Shown here: piece by piece, positions 1-11,985 of the stretch
How the letters are laid out: the number at the start of each line of letters is the position of its first letter
How positions within the stretch are numbered: the stretch's first letter is position 1
From: Cunninghamia lanceolata
Taxonomy: Eukaryota > Streptophyta > Pinopsida > Cupressales > Cupressaceae
Direction of reading: 5' to 3'
NCBI GenBank assembly: GCA_027924645.1
Contig: BSBN01000213.1
Span: forward strand, 33,296,501 to 33,360,500
DNA length: 64,000 nt
The notes under the pieces: generated by a model
The model's input: only the letters and a program-made list of their open reading frames with translations
Databases searched by the model: none
Told to the model about the DNA's origin: nothing
Program-made: the position numbers and the translations under genes

Positions 1-119
1 TGGATGTCCCTTTGTGAACCATTTAATCTGCAACTCTCCTTGTGCCAGTTCCGGCACCAATTAACTGGCTGGGGGAAAATGTTTTTCTTTTTGTCTCCCC
101 CTGAGCCAGAGCTCACCTT
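1..119 (-). other. Region downstream of the Copia-like gag stop
   Basis: On the minus strand the reading frame after the gag stop stays open to the window edge and encodes a Ser/Gly/Lys-rich stretch, so the stop at the end of gag may be secondary. It probably continues into the rest of a Copia polyprotein outside the window. No domain can be recognised in this short piece. Confidence 0.3.
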
Positions 120-1350
120 TTAATTTTTGGAAGGAATATCAGCACCAGATTTTGGTGTGGATCCATCCCCTATATTTTCTATACTTCTCTTCACCCAAAT
201 CTTGTTCATCTCATTTTTGACTTCATTCGCATTCACTTTTCCTTTTCCCTTGTGTTGATTCTGATTATGATGTACCGGACCTCTTTTGTCCTGATTCTTG
301 CTTCTACAGAATTTGGCAATATGACCGGATCTATTGCAATTGTGGCAAACAATATTTCTTTGCATATTTGATTGATGTCCTCTTGATCTACATTGATTAG
401 CCATATGACCCATTCTATTGCATGCAAAGCATCTACCATTGAATGAATTGTTCATTTGCATATTTCTGCATTCATGAGATTTGTGACCATACCTTTTACA
501 GTTAAAACACTGTCCAAAGAAGGATGTGTTAGTTTGATTCATTCTCCTTCTGCACTGATTAGCTTTGTGACCAAAGTTATTGCAGTTGTGGCAGTATCCA
601 TTGAAGGATGGATATCTTTGAGCATTAGGTTGCCTTACTGGAGGTCTTCTAGGCCTATTCCTTGATTTTTCTGATCCAAACTTCTTCTGACTAGATTCAG
701 AGCTTTCACCTTTCTCATATCCCAAACCACACTTGTCATCTACCCTCTTTTGGCTTTCAAGAAGAACTTCAAGTTGAGTAGAACTTATCTTGAATTTCTC
801 TTTATATTCATTTGTTGTTTGAAGATCACTTTTAAGAGAGATAATTTGATCCTCAAGTTTTTTTTCATTATCTTTAGCATCTTCAAGATCAAATTCAAGA
901 TGTCTGATTATTCTATCCATCTTGTGGTAGTCTTCTGATTTCTCCTTGAGAGATTGTCTTAGATCATCTTCAGTTTTTCTTTTCTCTTCAATTTCTTGAG
1001 TAAATTTCATAACCCCTGATTCCATTTCATGTCTTACCATAATGATCTCTTTTGATAACTTTTCACATAACTTGGTTTTCTCCTTCAGATCTCCATTTGT
1101 ATCATTTGCTTCACTTTGACTTGCCAATTGCTGAAGTAGATCCTTTCTCTTTTTCATAGAGAGACTTAGTTTCCCTTTTAGTTCATTTATGAAGTCATCA
1201 GCCTGTTTGAGTCTTTCCTTCAATTCATTGACTTCAGAATTAGATTGCTCAAGATCATCTAGAGTAGACTAAAGTTGTTCCCTCATACCATACACATCCA
1301 TTTTAATTCCCAGATCTTTGTCAAGCTGTTAGGCTCTGTTTGGAGGAAAT
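120..1350 (-). pseudogene. Copia-like Gag fragment: coiled coil plus four CCHC zinc knuckles
   Basis: The open part (1223 down to 120) encodes about 367 residues. Residues 1-150 are a Lys/Glu/Leu-rich coiled coil. Four CX2CX4HX4C zinc knuckles start near residues 211, 239, 265 and 293, in a basic Asn/Arg/Gln-rich tail. Gag proteins of this kind bind and package element RNA in cytoplasmic particles. The coiled-coil frame continues upstream to about 1340 but is cut by a TAG at 1269-1271, at a place where glutamine fits. The usual N-terminal Copia Gag domain is missing: the coiled coil begins almost directly after the primer-binding site, so the 5' part of gag is deleted or the element is non-autonomous. 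Pol would lie left of the window. The zinc knuckles are certain; assignment to Copia rests on the primer site and LTR. Confidence 0.8.
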
Positions 1351-1364
1351 TGGCTCTGATACCA
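1351..1364 (-). promoter_or_regulatory. Primer-binding site (initiator Met tRNA type)
   Basis: Read on the minus strand the bases are TGGTATCAGAGCCA, the classic plant LTR-retrotransposon primer site complementary to the 3' end of initiator methionine tRNA. It lies two bases inside the LTR end at 1367, as expected for the start of minus-strand DNA synthesis. This fixes the element's orientation. Confidence 0.9.
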
Positions 1365-1366
1365 AT

Positions 1367-2461
1367 TGTTGATGACTGAGAGGGGGGTGAATCAGTTATC
1401 TTAATTATTTCAGTTTTCTGAACTTTCTTAATAATTAATGCAGCATCAATTCAAATAATCAAACATAACCATGAAATGGAAATACACATGACACAATATT
1501 TTGACGTGGAAACCTTGTTAAGGGAGAAAACCATGGGGTGATTAACCCAAGATTGTATTCTCTGTTAGAAGAATAGAATTACAAAATGGCACTTACCAAT
1601 TAGGGCTCACTGCCCGAGCACACTGCTCACAAGAGGCTCACTGCCTACAAGAGACTCACTGTCTACAAGTTGTAAGAAGAATAACAAGATCCTTGAACTG
1701 ATGAGAGGCATCCACACATGCTGGAGTTCAGTTCTGGTTAGGCTCAGTATACTGATCTACTGCACTTCATCCTTTCTCTTCTTTTATGCTGCTGTCCTTT
1801 CACATACCGGACCTTCCTTACTGCTTTCCTTCTACTCTCCTACTTTTCTTCACACACATAACAACACAACACAACAACAACTCTCATCAAAATCCATTTG
1901 GTATATATATCCGCACAAAGGATTTCATCCTCTTTCTAGTCGGCATCCGGAATAGTCATTATTTCCCAAACTTTAGTCTGTTGGCTGAATCCTCGCTTCC
2001 CAAGTGATGTGGATCAAAAAGATACTTATAGAAGTCATCTAACATGTTGGCCAATCATGAATGATGCCTTAGGAACCTTGATCATCATCAATATCTTATT
2101 TGGAATAATGTCTGATCCTCTGTCAGTCAGTTCTTCCTCTGTCTATTCTGCCAAACAGGACCCCAATACTTGAATGCTCATATGTCTTCACTCTTTCATC
2201 ATCGGAGGCTCAATTCCTGGAATCTATCAGTCAAGGTACTCCTCTTGACTTCCCCAAGTCCGCACTTTCCAAAGATACTTCCTCTGAGAGATCTGGACCT
2301 GACTGTCGGACCTTGCCACATGCTCTGTTCTTGCTTACCGATCACAACACTCTTCAATTTGACTTTCGGTATAGGCACACCATGTCCTGCGGATGTGTGG
2401 GATGAACTTTTTTGCCATCAATGACAACAATCATGAAGCTTAAATGTGTCTCTTGCCAACA
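1367..2461 (-). mobile_element. 5' LTR of the Copia-like element A
   Basis: The LTR starts TGTTGATGACTGAGAGG in plus orientation and ends CTTGCCAACA at 2461, about 1.1 kb with TG/CA ends. The first 300 bases closely match the LTR at about 28990-29310, including the segments reading AAGGGAGAAAACCATGGGGTG and GGCTCACTGCC. The five bases after the LTR are CCCTC; the matching copy would be outside the window. The right boundary is inferred from the CA end and from similarity to the end of the other Copia LTR (CTTGCAACA). Confidence 0.8.
1899..1912 (-). promoter_or_regulatory. TATA box in LTR A
   Basis: The minus strand reads GGATATATATACCA in the middle of the LTR, 550 bases downstream of the U3 start and upstream of the primer site, the expected place for the element's RNA polymerase II promoter. 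Confidence 0.5.
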
Positions 2462-5409
2462 CCCTCACCTTCACTTCCCAAAGGTATAAAGTTCTTTGGG
2501 GCTTAGCCAAGAGTGACAAGATTTCAGCTTCCACAGAGGTTGTCTTTCAATTCAACCTCAGTTGAGGTTGTCCCTTGGAGTGGTGTGTCTCCAAGTAGGC
2601 CTCCTACGAAGGGTATGACAAAAGTGAACCAAGTGAGGTGTTTTTGATCTCCAAGATCACCTTGTGGTGCAAGGAGAGAGCACACACACACACACACACT
2701 TGATTCACACTCTCACTTGTAAATTGCCTTTAAGAAAATCAAAATGTGAGGTGTGAAAATGAATGGATGAGAGGTGTTTTTTATTCTCAAGATTGAATGA
2801 AACGCATGAGAAGAGCATACACACCTCTAGTCACAATCAAATTCACCAAGCAATTCAAGCACTAGTTCTTTTTATGCCCAAGTCAAAATGTGAATGGAAG
2901 ACACTTGTTTGTTTTAATGCCCAATTTTGATGTGTGATAGCAAGCAATGTTCGTTTTAGAAGCCTAAATCAAAATGTGAGACAAGGAATGATTATGAGAA
3001 ATGAAGGATTAGAAGGAATGCACCTGATTATTTCGCTTCGAATCTACTGTGTGTGCTGATGTTGATGTTGTTCCAGCCCCGTATGATCACCTACAAGCCA
3101 CAAAATAAAAAAAGAAACAAGTAGACTTGCAAAGAAGAATGCTATGTGAAAATAAGGAATATGATAAATATCTAATGAAAATGACTAGATACATTAGAAT
3201 AAATTGCATGGGCAGATTCTAGACAGAATTCTATGCACTTTTAAAAAAAATCGCGAAAAAAGGATGAAAATTGCAAAAGATATGAGCATTTGAAGTTTAA
3301 AATGTAAGCTGACTTTGACTAGGAAAAAACTAGTCAAAATGGTACAATCACCTGAAATGGTCTTTTCCACTGCGTAGTTAGCCGAGTCAGCTTTCCGATG
3401 AGTCCTCGTTTGCGCGATTTGGAGCCCGTATGACAAAGTTATAGAAAAAAGAAAAAAAGGCCCTATTAGGGCATGCAGAAGCAGAAGTGCACAGTCTTGG
3501 CAGTTAATGTAAGTGATTAGAGGTTAGACTGAATGTGCTCACATGCCACGGTTATGTCCTGATGGCTAGCTCTGACGGTTATGGTCTAATCAGGCTCCTG
3601 ATCACCCATGTGACTAGGGGCGAACGAAAGCAAAAAATAAAAATAAAAAAGAAGAGAAATGAGAAAGGGGGGCACAGGCTTTAGCCCCCCCTTAATGCCT
3701 GTGATTGAGGGCTGGTCAATGACCGCCGACTATGGCGGTGATGACCGTGGCAACGTCGACAGAGACAAGCCTATTAATAAAGGTGACAAGGTGTTAACAA
3801 AGGCCTGTGGCAGAAGTTAGAGGCTGAGCAGAGAGGTGACCTGAAGGAAGGAAGGGAGTTTTGACATAGAAGCAGAGCCAACGGAAGCAGTGACAAAGAG
3901 ATCTCGAACCGTTGGAGGGTAGTTTAGGGTTTAGGGAAGTTCGCAGGCAATGATAGGCAAGCGGTGGCGATGAGGTTGTACCTGGTGGTGATTGCAGATT
4001 TGGGGCAGGAACGGTGAGACTTAGGGCGAAGCAGAAGAGAAATAAGGCGACAGAGGAATAGATGACTTAGGGTTTCCAAAGGGCGGAGGAGAGCCAAAAC
4101 TCAGACAACGAAGGAATGTTTAGGGTTTAGGTTTATGGATGGCACGGAGGCGATGAGATTAGAGGTGACAGTGATTTTAATGTTGGTGACTGAGCACCAA
4201 ATAAATGGTGACAAGAAATGCTTAAGCGCAGGTGACTACAGTTTTAGACTACAATCCAAGACTCTGGGCGTAAGAATATGGTTGATGGGTGGCAAGAGGA
4301 GTTTCGACAGCAACAACTTCAACCTGTAATGACGAATATTAACCTGCAATGAAAATACACGAGCCACTACCACAAACGAAAACTAGTGATGCAAACCAGA
4401 ACCATTAGCACTTGCGCAAACCAGTATGGTATGTCTGTACGATACGGATCTGTACAGTACAGTCTGCCGTACTAAAAAAATTTAAAAAAAAATTACAGTG
4501 AGCAAAAGGGGTCAAATTTTATGTCATTTTTCGTTTCTTAGGCCTCCTGGACTCAACAGTGAGGTCCGTTTGAGCTCCGGAGGTCACTTGCAAAAGTCAG
4601 TCACTAAAACTTGACAAAAATGTTAGATTCACGTTGGGTTCACCATTTGTCGTTAGGGCAAAATCTAGGGCAGAAATCAAAATTGCAAAAATGAAACCCT
4701 CACTAGCACCATGAAGCACAAACTAGAATGAAAATGTAAATAATAAACTCAAATGCAAACTAATCTTCAAACTAGACTTGATTGACCTCCATGGCTCTTC
4801 TCAACCTTGTATAGGCATGCAAGATTTTGAAGGATTGATCAATGGGGATTGTTAGTTGCTCAAGATTTCAGTAGGATAACGGTATGCAAGGGCTTGATAT
4901 CATTGACTGATTTTGGTAGCATGAGGCTACTTGAATACTTGATTATCCAAATGGCTTATGAGGGGTTTGATTTATAGAGAGGGGTTGATTTGAATGAATG
5001 ACTGTGATTGAGAGTTATTTTGAATGATATGAATGGTTGAGATCGATTAGGGTTGATTAGGGTTTCCCACTTCAAGAGGGATTGTAGTCATGTGACAAGT
5101 GTGCGATGGAGGATAAATGAGACCTAATTTAAATAAAATATTATTTAAATTAGTTGTTCATGTGAAGTGTTGTAGTCATGTGACACTTGTTTGAATGAGA
5201 TGAAAGGTGAGGGATTTAATTCAAATTTTTAATTTGAATTATGTGAGACATGTGACAAGGGGAATTAATTAAATAAATAGATTTATTTAATTAATTGGGA
5301 AAGTGATTAAGATGGGATTAGGAGTGGGATTAGGACAAAATGTCTCATGGTGTCTAAGTAAAGTGTCAACTAGGTCATGGTCAAGACATGGACAAATTTA
5401 TGTGTCTAC
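2462..5409 (-). repeat. LTR-like remnant, 3' side of an old Gypsy element
   Basis: No gene is visible. On the minus strand the stretch begins at 5409 with TGTAGACACATAAATTTG, a typical plant Gypsy LTR start, immediately after a broken gag frame. A TATA-like TCTCTATAAATC lies at 4969-4980, about 430 bases into the LTR. The rest is leader-like DNA without long frames. A (CA)9 microsatellite lies at 2681-2699, and a GTACAGTAC palindrome near 4450. The low-coordinate end is not fixed and may be hidden by the Copia LTR at 2461. Calling the whole stretch one LTR is an inference. Confidence 0.45.
2681..2699. repeat. (CA)n microsatellite
   Basis: Nine uninterrupted CA dinucleotides, between a GAGAG tract and TTGATTCAC. 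Short, no further structure. Confidence 0.9.
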
Positions 5410-6096
5410 AGTGTCTTTGAATGACCTAGGAAAGAGTTTTTCCAAAATTGCATCTTCAAAGAAGAAATCACTACACATAGTTGTAAAAGCTTCCACATGG
5501 TTGTTAGGGTCTCCCTTCCCATTATATTTCTCAAAGCGAGGGGTTTCAAACTTCTTAGGCATTTGAGCTCTTAGTATAGGATAGGATAATGGACTACGTA
5601 TGTAATTTGATGTCATATTAGGTTTAGGTGGACTATTACTTATGCTTGCCAATTATTGTTGGATGGAGGTCATATTTTGCAACAACTGGTTAATGACAGG
5701 GTCAGAAGATGAATTAGGTAGGGATTGGTATGAATTGGTAGGACTAGTTGTGGATTGTGGCATCATATGATTATCTCTTTGAAAAGTGATAGGAGGTTTA
5801 GATGTAAGTGGAGTAACATTAGGTGCAAGATTTATGTAATTATATGGAATGGCACTATAATGACGGACGAGATTCCCAGTAGATAACCCAACACATGTGG
5901 TAGCACTATTACTAGGTTGTGTAGTTGAAGTGAGAATAAAAGAAGTGTATGTAGCAATAGGGAGTGTCAATATAGATGTCAACACTTGAATCCCTATTTG
6001 ATTGGAATAAGTCACATTAGTGATGATTTCGACACAACTAGCTGTAGACATAATGTTATTATGCACTATGTGAGCTACACCATGCAAGATCTCCAC
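5398..6096 (-). pseudogene. Gypsy Gag N-terminal remnant
   Basis: Two adjacent open pieces in one frame (6096-5653 and 5652-5398) are separated by a single TAA at 5653-5655. The first piece is Ser/Thr/Pro/Asn-rich and unstructured. The second carries the plant Gypsy Gag signature FETPRFEKYNGKGDP followed by a conserved His and hydrophobic helices, the start of the retrotransposon Gag domain. The frame then runs straight into the LTR-like TGTAGACAC at 5409, so the rest of gag and all of pol are gone. Another open piece at 6455-6204 lies upstream in the same orientation but has no recognisable domain. This is a dead internal-deletion derivative. Confidence 0.7.
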
Positions 6097-6455
6097 TCCT
6101 TGTCATTCAAGCAATAAATCTCTTAGACTCTCAACAACAAGGATGACATCTTTATCCAAATGTTCTAAGCTAACAAATTGTTGAAAATTAGCCAACTCAA
6201 TGTCTAATTTTTGAATTTGAGCTTTGGGAACATGAGCCACAAGTTTGTCAATGTCAATGGTTTCTGAAAAGTTGATGTTTTCTGGATATGTGAAGTAGGA
6301 AGATGTGTGATAGATTCTAGTCTTGATGTGTCAACATTAGTGTTGTTCAAAGCATTAAAACCCATGATTTGAAGACTTCTTAGCACAAGTGTGTTAGAAT
6401 CGGGGCACCATGTCACAAAGCTCATAAAGTGTTCACAAGCCCTAGTGACACACAA

Positions 6456-7872
6456 AATGCACCAATAGAAGAAATGAATGATGTAGTGAAAGAAAGGTTT
6501 GAGATTTTGTGTAAATGAAGCAATGTTTTGTTCAAATTTAAATAAACATAATGAATTTAATCTTAATCAATACTCAAATCCAATTATCAAAACATATGCT
6601 CAAATCAAGTCCTAAAATCAATGCTTTTTAAAAAATGCAACAAGTCAAAAATTGTTCCTTCTTTCAATTTTCAATGCAAGATGACATATGACATGTGGTA
6701 CAACAAAGTAAAATCAGATTTAGTAATGCAAATGATAGCAGCTAATATGAAACAAGATATTAAATGTGTTTAGTGTAAAATTTGGATAGAGGGTTTTTTT
6801 GATGGTTTATGTCTATCCTCCTTTCACCGCTAAACATTCAAGGACCTTGGGTCAAGTAGGAATCTACCATCAGGTCCTTGATCACTCAAAATGTAGGGAA
6901 AATTGGATTTGTATGATTTAATTTCTTGATTATGCCCAAATATGCTTAAAACCGTAATTATGCAAATACGGAAGCAAACAGACAAATTACTGAAAATGCT
7001 GCTACATAAAGATGTAAAATAACAGACAAATGTGTACCAATTTTTGAAGTTTAGGAAGCAGAACAGTCAAGGACTAATGAGCGGGCACCCTAGTCTAGTG
7101 CCCTGATTTTTGTCAAGATCTGGGAACTTTATCTGCAACCTGTTCTTGTTGTCTCAGATATTCTTCTGATGCAGGATTTGGAGGAATAATGAGCGGGTGC
7201 CCGAGTCCAGGTCCCCATTTTCAGCTCTGATCTATAATTTTGACACTCTGCAACCCTTCCCTACAACTCCACTTTTCTTGCTTCTTCAACATGTAACCTA
7301 CAATCATGGGAAAATGTGGAGGGGGTTGTGGTGTTTAGAGGCTTGCCTCAGTCAAGCCCCAGAGAGACATTCAAGTCTTTCGAACATCATTGTTAGAGAG
7401 AGAGTGCGTGTCCTTGTGGGATAGAGGCAAAAACTAAATGATAAATGATCAAAAGCATAATTGATATCACCTTGTAGTGAAGATCTCATGGAAGGAAGAA
7501 GCTCTTCATGCCATGAGGAGATGGATGCTCAAATATGCAAATACAAACACATAAACAACACAAAATCTGCTCTTCCACACAATAAATGCCTTGAATCACC
7601 TTTAGAATGCATAAAGATCACAATAACCATCTAGTTGTCATCTAATGATCCTCTAGTTTACAAATGAATGCCTAAACATGCTTATATATGCAACTACAAA
7701 CATTCCCGCCAAGAATTTCGTAATTCAAACTTACCCTCTCAGCCTAGGAACCAAATAATGGTCATAAACTGACACTTAAACTTTGGGCCTAACCCAAAAT
7801 AGGGTAAGACTAGTGCGCGGGTGCCCAAGTCCTCCCCCTATTTTGGGTAGGGTCTATCTTAAGGGATCCCCC
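6456..7872 (-). repeat. Old LTR/leader DNA, left flank of Gypsy-1
   Basis: No coding potential is visible. It has the look of a minus-strand LTR and leader: a TATA-like run on the minus strand near 7680 (GCATATATAAG), and a segment near 7320-7440 (GAGGCTTGCCTCAGTCAAGCCCC) with relatives at 21450 and, inverted, near 37320. It continues at 20245 after the 12.4-kb Gypsy-1 insertion. It contains two copies of a GGGYRCCC-AAGTC-like motif also found elsewhere in the window. Confidence 0.4.
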
Positions 7873-8809
7873 TGTTGGTTATTTTCCCAGACTGGATGCT
7901 TACTCCCAGTTATCCCTACAAGGTAGCCATCATTGATCAACAGGATTCCCTGGCCAGGGGCCAACAATATAGGAGATAGACTCTATAAATATCTCCTCTT
8001 CTTCTTTAGGCTCTATAGAACCAAGGGGGGTATTCCCTACTCAACATCTATGAAATGCATCTTTGTATTAGCTGGGATGTTGACATAAAGTAGATAAATC
8101 CTCTCTTATGCAGACCAAAACTGTGAGACAAGTGCAAGGGGGCTAGCTTTGGGCCTATATTCAGTTGTAGACAGAGGATTTCAGTCCTAAACTACTTCTA
8201 AAGTCCTAATGGTTGTTTTGGAGTTTGAATTTGATTTATGTTTGGATGCAAACCTGGACTTGGTGTATAACCTCAACACAGAGCTAGATTGGTGCCTATC
8301 TAGGGCTTGGAGTCAGTAGACATACACCTGTGAATGATCAGCATGAACATACTAAAACTAGATTTCAAGGGGATATTGTGTGATATTTGCCTTACAGATA
8401 CCTCCCAATACAGAGTGTTAAGTTATCTCTACTTATGACATCCCTATTGCAGTATATCTTTCCCAATACTTAATCTGAAAACAATTTAATCTACCCCTTG
8501 AGCAGAAGTTGAAAGATCAAGCATTCAATACAGGAATTCTATATTCTAGAATACCAGACACCCCTTAGATATCTAGATTCAGAAGAAGGATACATGCAAC
8601 ACTGGAGACAGAATTCACAAAACACATGCAAATACAGCATTACTCATATAAAACCAATCATGAAATCAATAGATTCATGCATGAGAAACACAACAGGAGA
8701 TACATAAACTCACAAGATTTTCTGCATAGAGCAACCAGAACTAGTTGTATCTTATTATAGAGCCAGATGTGTCCAGTTTCAACAACCTTCAAATGAGTGA
8801 CACAATCTG

Positions 8810-8820
8810 CTTTATATAGC
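8810..8820 (-). promoter_or_regulatory. TATA box of Gypsy-1 3' LTR
   Basis: The minus strand reads GCTATATAAAG, a strong TATA box, about 1.9 kb into the LTR in element sense. The same sequence is conserved in the other LTR. It marks the U3/R area and lies downstream of the motif array. Confidence 0.7.
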
Positions 8821-9289
8821 AAAACTATGTACTGAACAAATTAATTACAAGGGGGGCCAAAAATCCCGCCAGATATACAGTATCAGAAAAATGGCACTCA
8901 AAACAGTAAATGTAGCAGAGGGACAAGGAGGAGGGAACATGTGAACTCGGGAGATGTGCCGCCGCTCAGGGATGTTCCTCATCAATTCAAGTGGTTGAGC
9001 TATCAACTCGACCCGTACTTCTGCAACAATCCTGCCATTAATGTTTCATCCACCCGCAACCTCTGGAAATGCAGTTGCAACAAGTTTCTCCTACCAAAAA
9101 TAGTTGCAAACGCGAAGAAACCCACGACGCATCAAAATTGAAAGATAACCGTCGATCAAAAACCAACCGCTGACATCAACAGCCCCAAAAACTGATGAAA
9201 AGTCGCGAACCAATAAAAACGTGCCACAGAGACACAAAGAGTTTCTAACGCTGGGTCCTTTTTCCTTATCTTCATTACTTGCTTCTGAG

Positions 9290-10390
9290 AAAGGGACACG
9301 TGGTAGCCTCCAAAACATCGGCCATCAGGACAGGTGGCAACCTCCGCAGTCTCCATTGAAACACAAAGAAACATTCCTTGAAACTCCTGCGGGTGCCAAC
9401 ACTTGGTAGGTTCCGCGCCACCTAGAAACTTTAAGCATCTCGCCGGGAAGGGTCATAAACAAAAGGCAACATTAACGCTGCATCAACCATGTGGCACCTT
9501 CTGCGGCACTTCAAAACTTGCAACTGTGGCCCACCACCATCCATTACTTGCATCGCAGAAAAAAGAGAGAGACACGTGGAAGCAGACACTTGGCAAGCTC
9601 CACGGCCATTACAAAAGAAATGTGGCACCTTCCGCAGACACAAAAAAACTTTTTAATAGGGTCTCCGCAAGTGACACATGGCACCTTCCATGTGAAGTAA
9701 CAAAGAAACTGTGTCTTTAAATGAAGTGGTCCCTGCAGGTGACACTTGGTGCCTTCCGCGCTCACAGAAACATTATAAAAGGGGCTCACGAAACTCAGGC
9801 AGAGGCCGCCACTTGGCACCACCCGCAGCAGCTTAGAAACTTAGAAGAAACTTTTTGAAACATGAGCGGAGGTCACCACTTGGCATCACCCGCAGCAGCA
9901 GGGACACATAACCAGGACCCACCATTACTTCGCGACACTCAGAAACAAAATGGAAACTATCTCAGAAGCTGACACTTGTCAGCTTCCGCAGCAACCTCAA
10001 GGGGTACGTGGCATCTTCCACCCCCTCTTAGAAACTTATTAGGAGCTTCGCAGAGAGCGACACGTGGCGCTTTCCGCGCTTTTCCTGAGAAACACTTAGG
10101 GTCCTTCAAAAACTTTGGCGGATGTTGACACATTTAGAGTCTTTCAGGTGCCTCCACGTGGCAGGTTCCACAGCACTCTTGAAACTTAAAAGAAACTTCA
10201 TTGAAACTTTGGCAGAACTCTGTCAGAAACTGACACGTGGCGCCATCCGCAGCGATTAACTTAGAAACAAAAAAGACACAACATCTGCTACGTGGCACAA
10301 TCTGCGTTAAAGCTACATTAAAAAACAAAAGTGCGGCAATAAATTGGGGCTCGACACATGGCGGATCCTGCGACGTTTGATACATGAAAC
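9290..10390 (-). promoter_or_regulatory. Array of G-box-like modules in U3 (left LTR)
   Basis: About fifteen degenerate copies of a module resembling GACACGTGGCACCTTCCGC recur at roughly 40-100-base spacing, many followed by AGAAACTT. Clear ACGTGG cores occur near 9297, 9573, 10012, 10062, 10157, 10233 and 10290, several as full CACGTG G-boxes. CACGTG and ACGTGGC are established binding cores for plant bZIP and bHLH factors (G-box, ABRE). Use as an enhancer of the LTR promoter is inferred from the position upstream of the TATA box. Confidence 0.7.
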
Positions 10391-10881
10391 CCTCGCAGCC
10401 ATTGTTAGAAACATTCAGACACTAGAAGCTGCGACCCAATATGCATTCAAAAATGCATTTGACTCATTTTATATCATTTTTGAAGGGTCCGCGAGGAGAT
10501 TTCACAAGTTTGCCAACACACATTTCACCTTTGCATACACAGAATCTAACAATTTTCTCAAATGCGACAGGAAAAACAATTAAACAATGCATGTGGGCCG
10601 GGGAACAATTTAAACCAAGGCACTAAGGGTCTAAAGGAAAACACATAGGAACCTACAAATTGGAAGTCAAAACCCTAACCCTAGGTGAACACCACCAGGG
10701 GCTCTGATTGGGGATGTATAGACGCAAGACTACAGTGAGAACCAGACTACTCCGGGGCAGACCAGACAAAACACAAAACTCAAAACACAACCGACTATAT
10801 AGGGCATGTACAGAATAATTACATTTAGTTTACAATGTGCACAGAAAACAACCATTATAAGAAGTAACGCTTCAGAAACTA

Positions 10882-11955
10882 ACCATGCACTGGCAATTCC
10901 AACAATTCACCACCTAGGGCTTGGAGAAAGTAAGAATCTCCTCCATGGATGTCATTGATTTGATATGGGCCCACCCATAAGGGCTCAAATATACCATGTT
11001 TGCCCTTATCTTGGTTCCTTGCATTCCATACAAGGACCAAATCACCCTTCTGAAACTTTCTTTCTATAGCTCTCTTATCAAACAGATACTTTACCCTTTG
11101 CTGTCTCTTGATGTTTGTTTTCTGTGCTTCCCTTCTTATCTCATCTAGTGCAACTAACTGATTGATTCTCTCAGTCATTGGATCTCCGATCTCCTCCATG
11201 TTTTCTTGTATGAATTTGTAAATTGGCAAAAAGTTGTTTACAGGTAACTTAGCCACCACACCATATACTAGTTCAAAAGGAGATCTTCCAATTGCTTTCT
11301 TGACTGTCACTCTGTCAGCCCACAATGCCATTTTCAACTTTGAATCCCAAGCCTTTTTGTTTTTACCTACCATTCTCTTTACAATTTTCATGAGGCTTTT
11401 GTTGCTTGACTCAGCTTGACCATTTCCATGTGGGTGATACGGTGATGCATGTAACAAATTAATTCCATAATTACTGCAAAAATCAGTAAATTCACCAGAC
11501 TTGAAGTACATAACATTATCTGTGACTAATTTTAACGGTACTCCAAACCTGATAATAATACTTTCTAGAATGAAATCCATCACCACCTTGCTGGTAGCTC
11601 TTTTGGTCGAGATGGCCTCTATCCATTTGGTGAAATAATCAGTAGCAGCAAGAATCCAGCTGTGTCCTCCACTTGACTTCTCTGAGATTTCCCCTATGAA
11701 ATCAATCCCCCACTGCTGAAATGGAGCTTCTACAGTCACAGTCTTAAGGGCTAATGCACCTCCATATTTTAGCTTTCCTGAGAACCTCTGGCAAGGATCA
11801 CACTTCCTTATCATTCTATGTGCATCTGAGAAAAGAGTTGGCCACCAATAGCCAGCTCTAAGAATTTTGTGGGCTATTGTATGGGTAGCATAGTGTCCAC
11901 CACATACTCCATTGTGCATGTCATTTAGAATGTTCCTGGCCTGATTTTCATCCAC
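10882..11955 (-). pseudogene. Gypsy-1 integrase
   Basis: A 358-residue open frame. N-terminal HHCC zinc finger: His at MHNG and GGHY (residues 14 and 22), then Cys at RKCDPC. The DDE core is complete: Asp in GIDFIGE near residue 64, Asp in LVTDN, and Glu in NGQAESSN. The C-terminal part has the small beta-rich domain ending in a Gly-Pro-Tyr motif and the stop at 10879-10881. Integrase joins element cDNA to nuclear DNA. The frame is open over its whole length, unlike the RT, but it is cut off by a stop from the native RNase H upstream, so it would only be made as part of the polyprotein. Only about 180 bases separate it from the 3' LTR. Confidence 0.93.
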
Positions 11956-11985
11956 ACATCTGAGTAATACACCATCATGATTTCT

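Larger units (their letters stand above)
7873..10697 (-). repeat. 3' LTR of Gypsy-1
   Basis: This 2825-base LTR is nearly identical to the one at 17426-20239. In element sense U3 runs from 10697 down to the TATA box at 8810-8820 and holds an array of G-box-like modules; R and U5 run on to 7873. No clear polypurine tract is seen next to it: the element-sense bases abutting the LTR are CCCCAATCAGAGCCCC, which are not purine-rich. Confidence 0.93.

Noticed and set aside
9403..9720. 105-codon frame and overlapping antisense frames in the Gypsy-1 LTR
   Set aside because: Both LTRs show them, but they follow the repeated G-box-like module; product is not protein-like.
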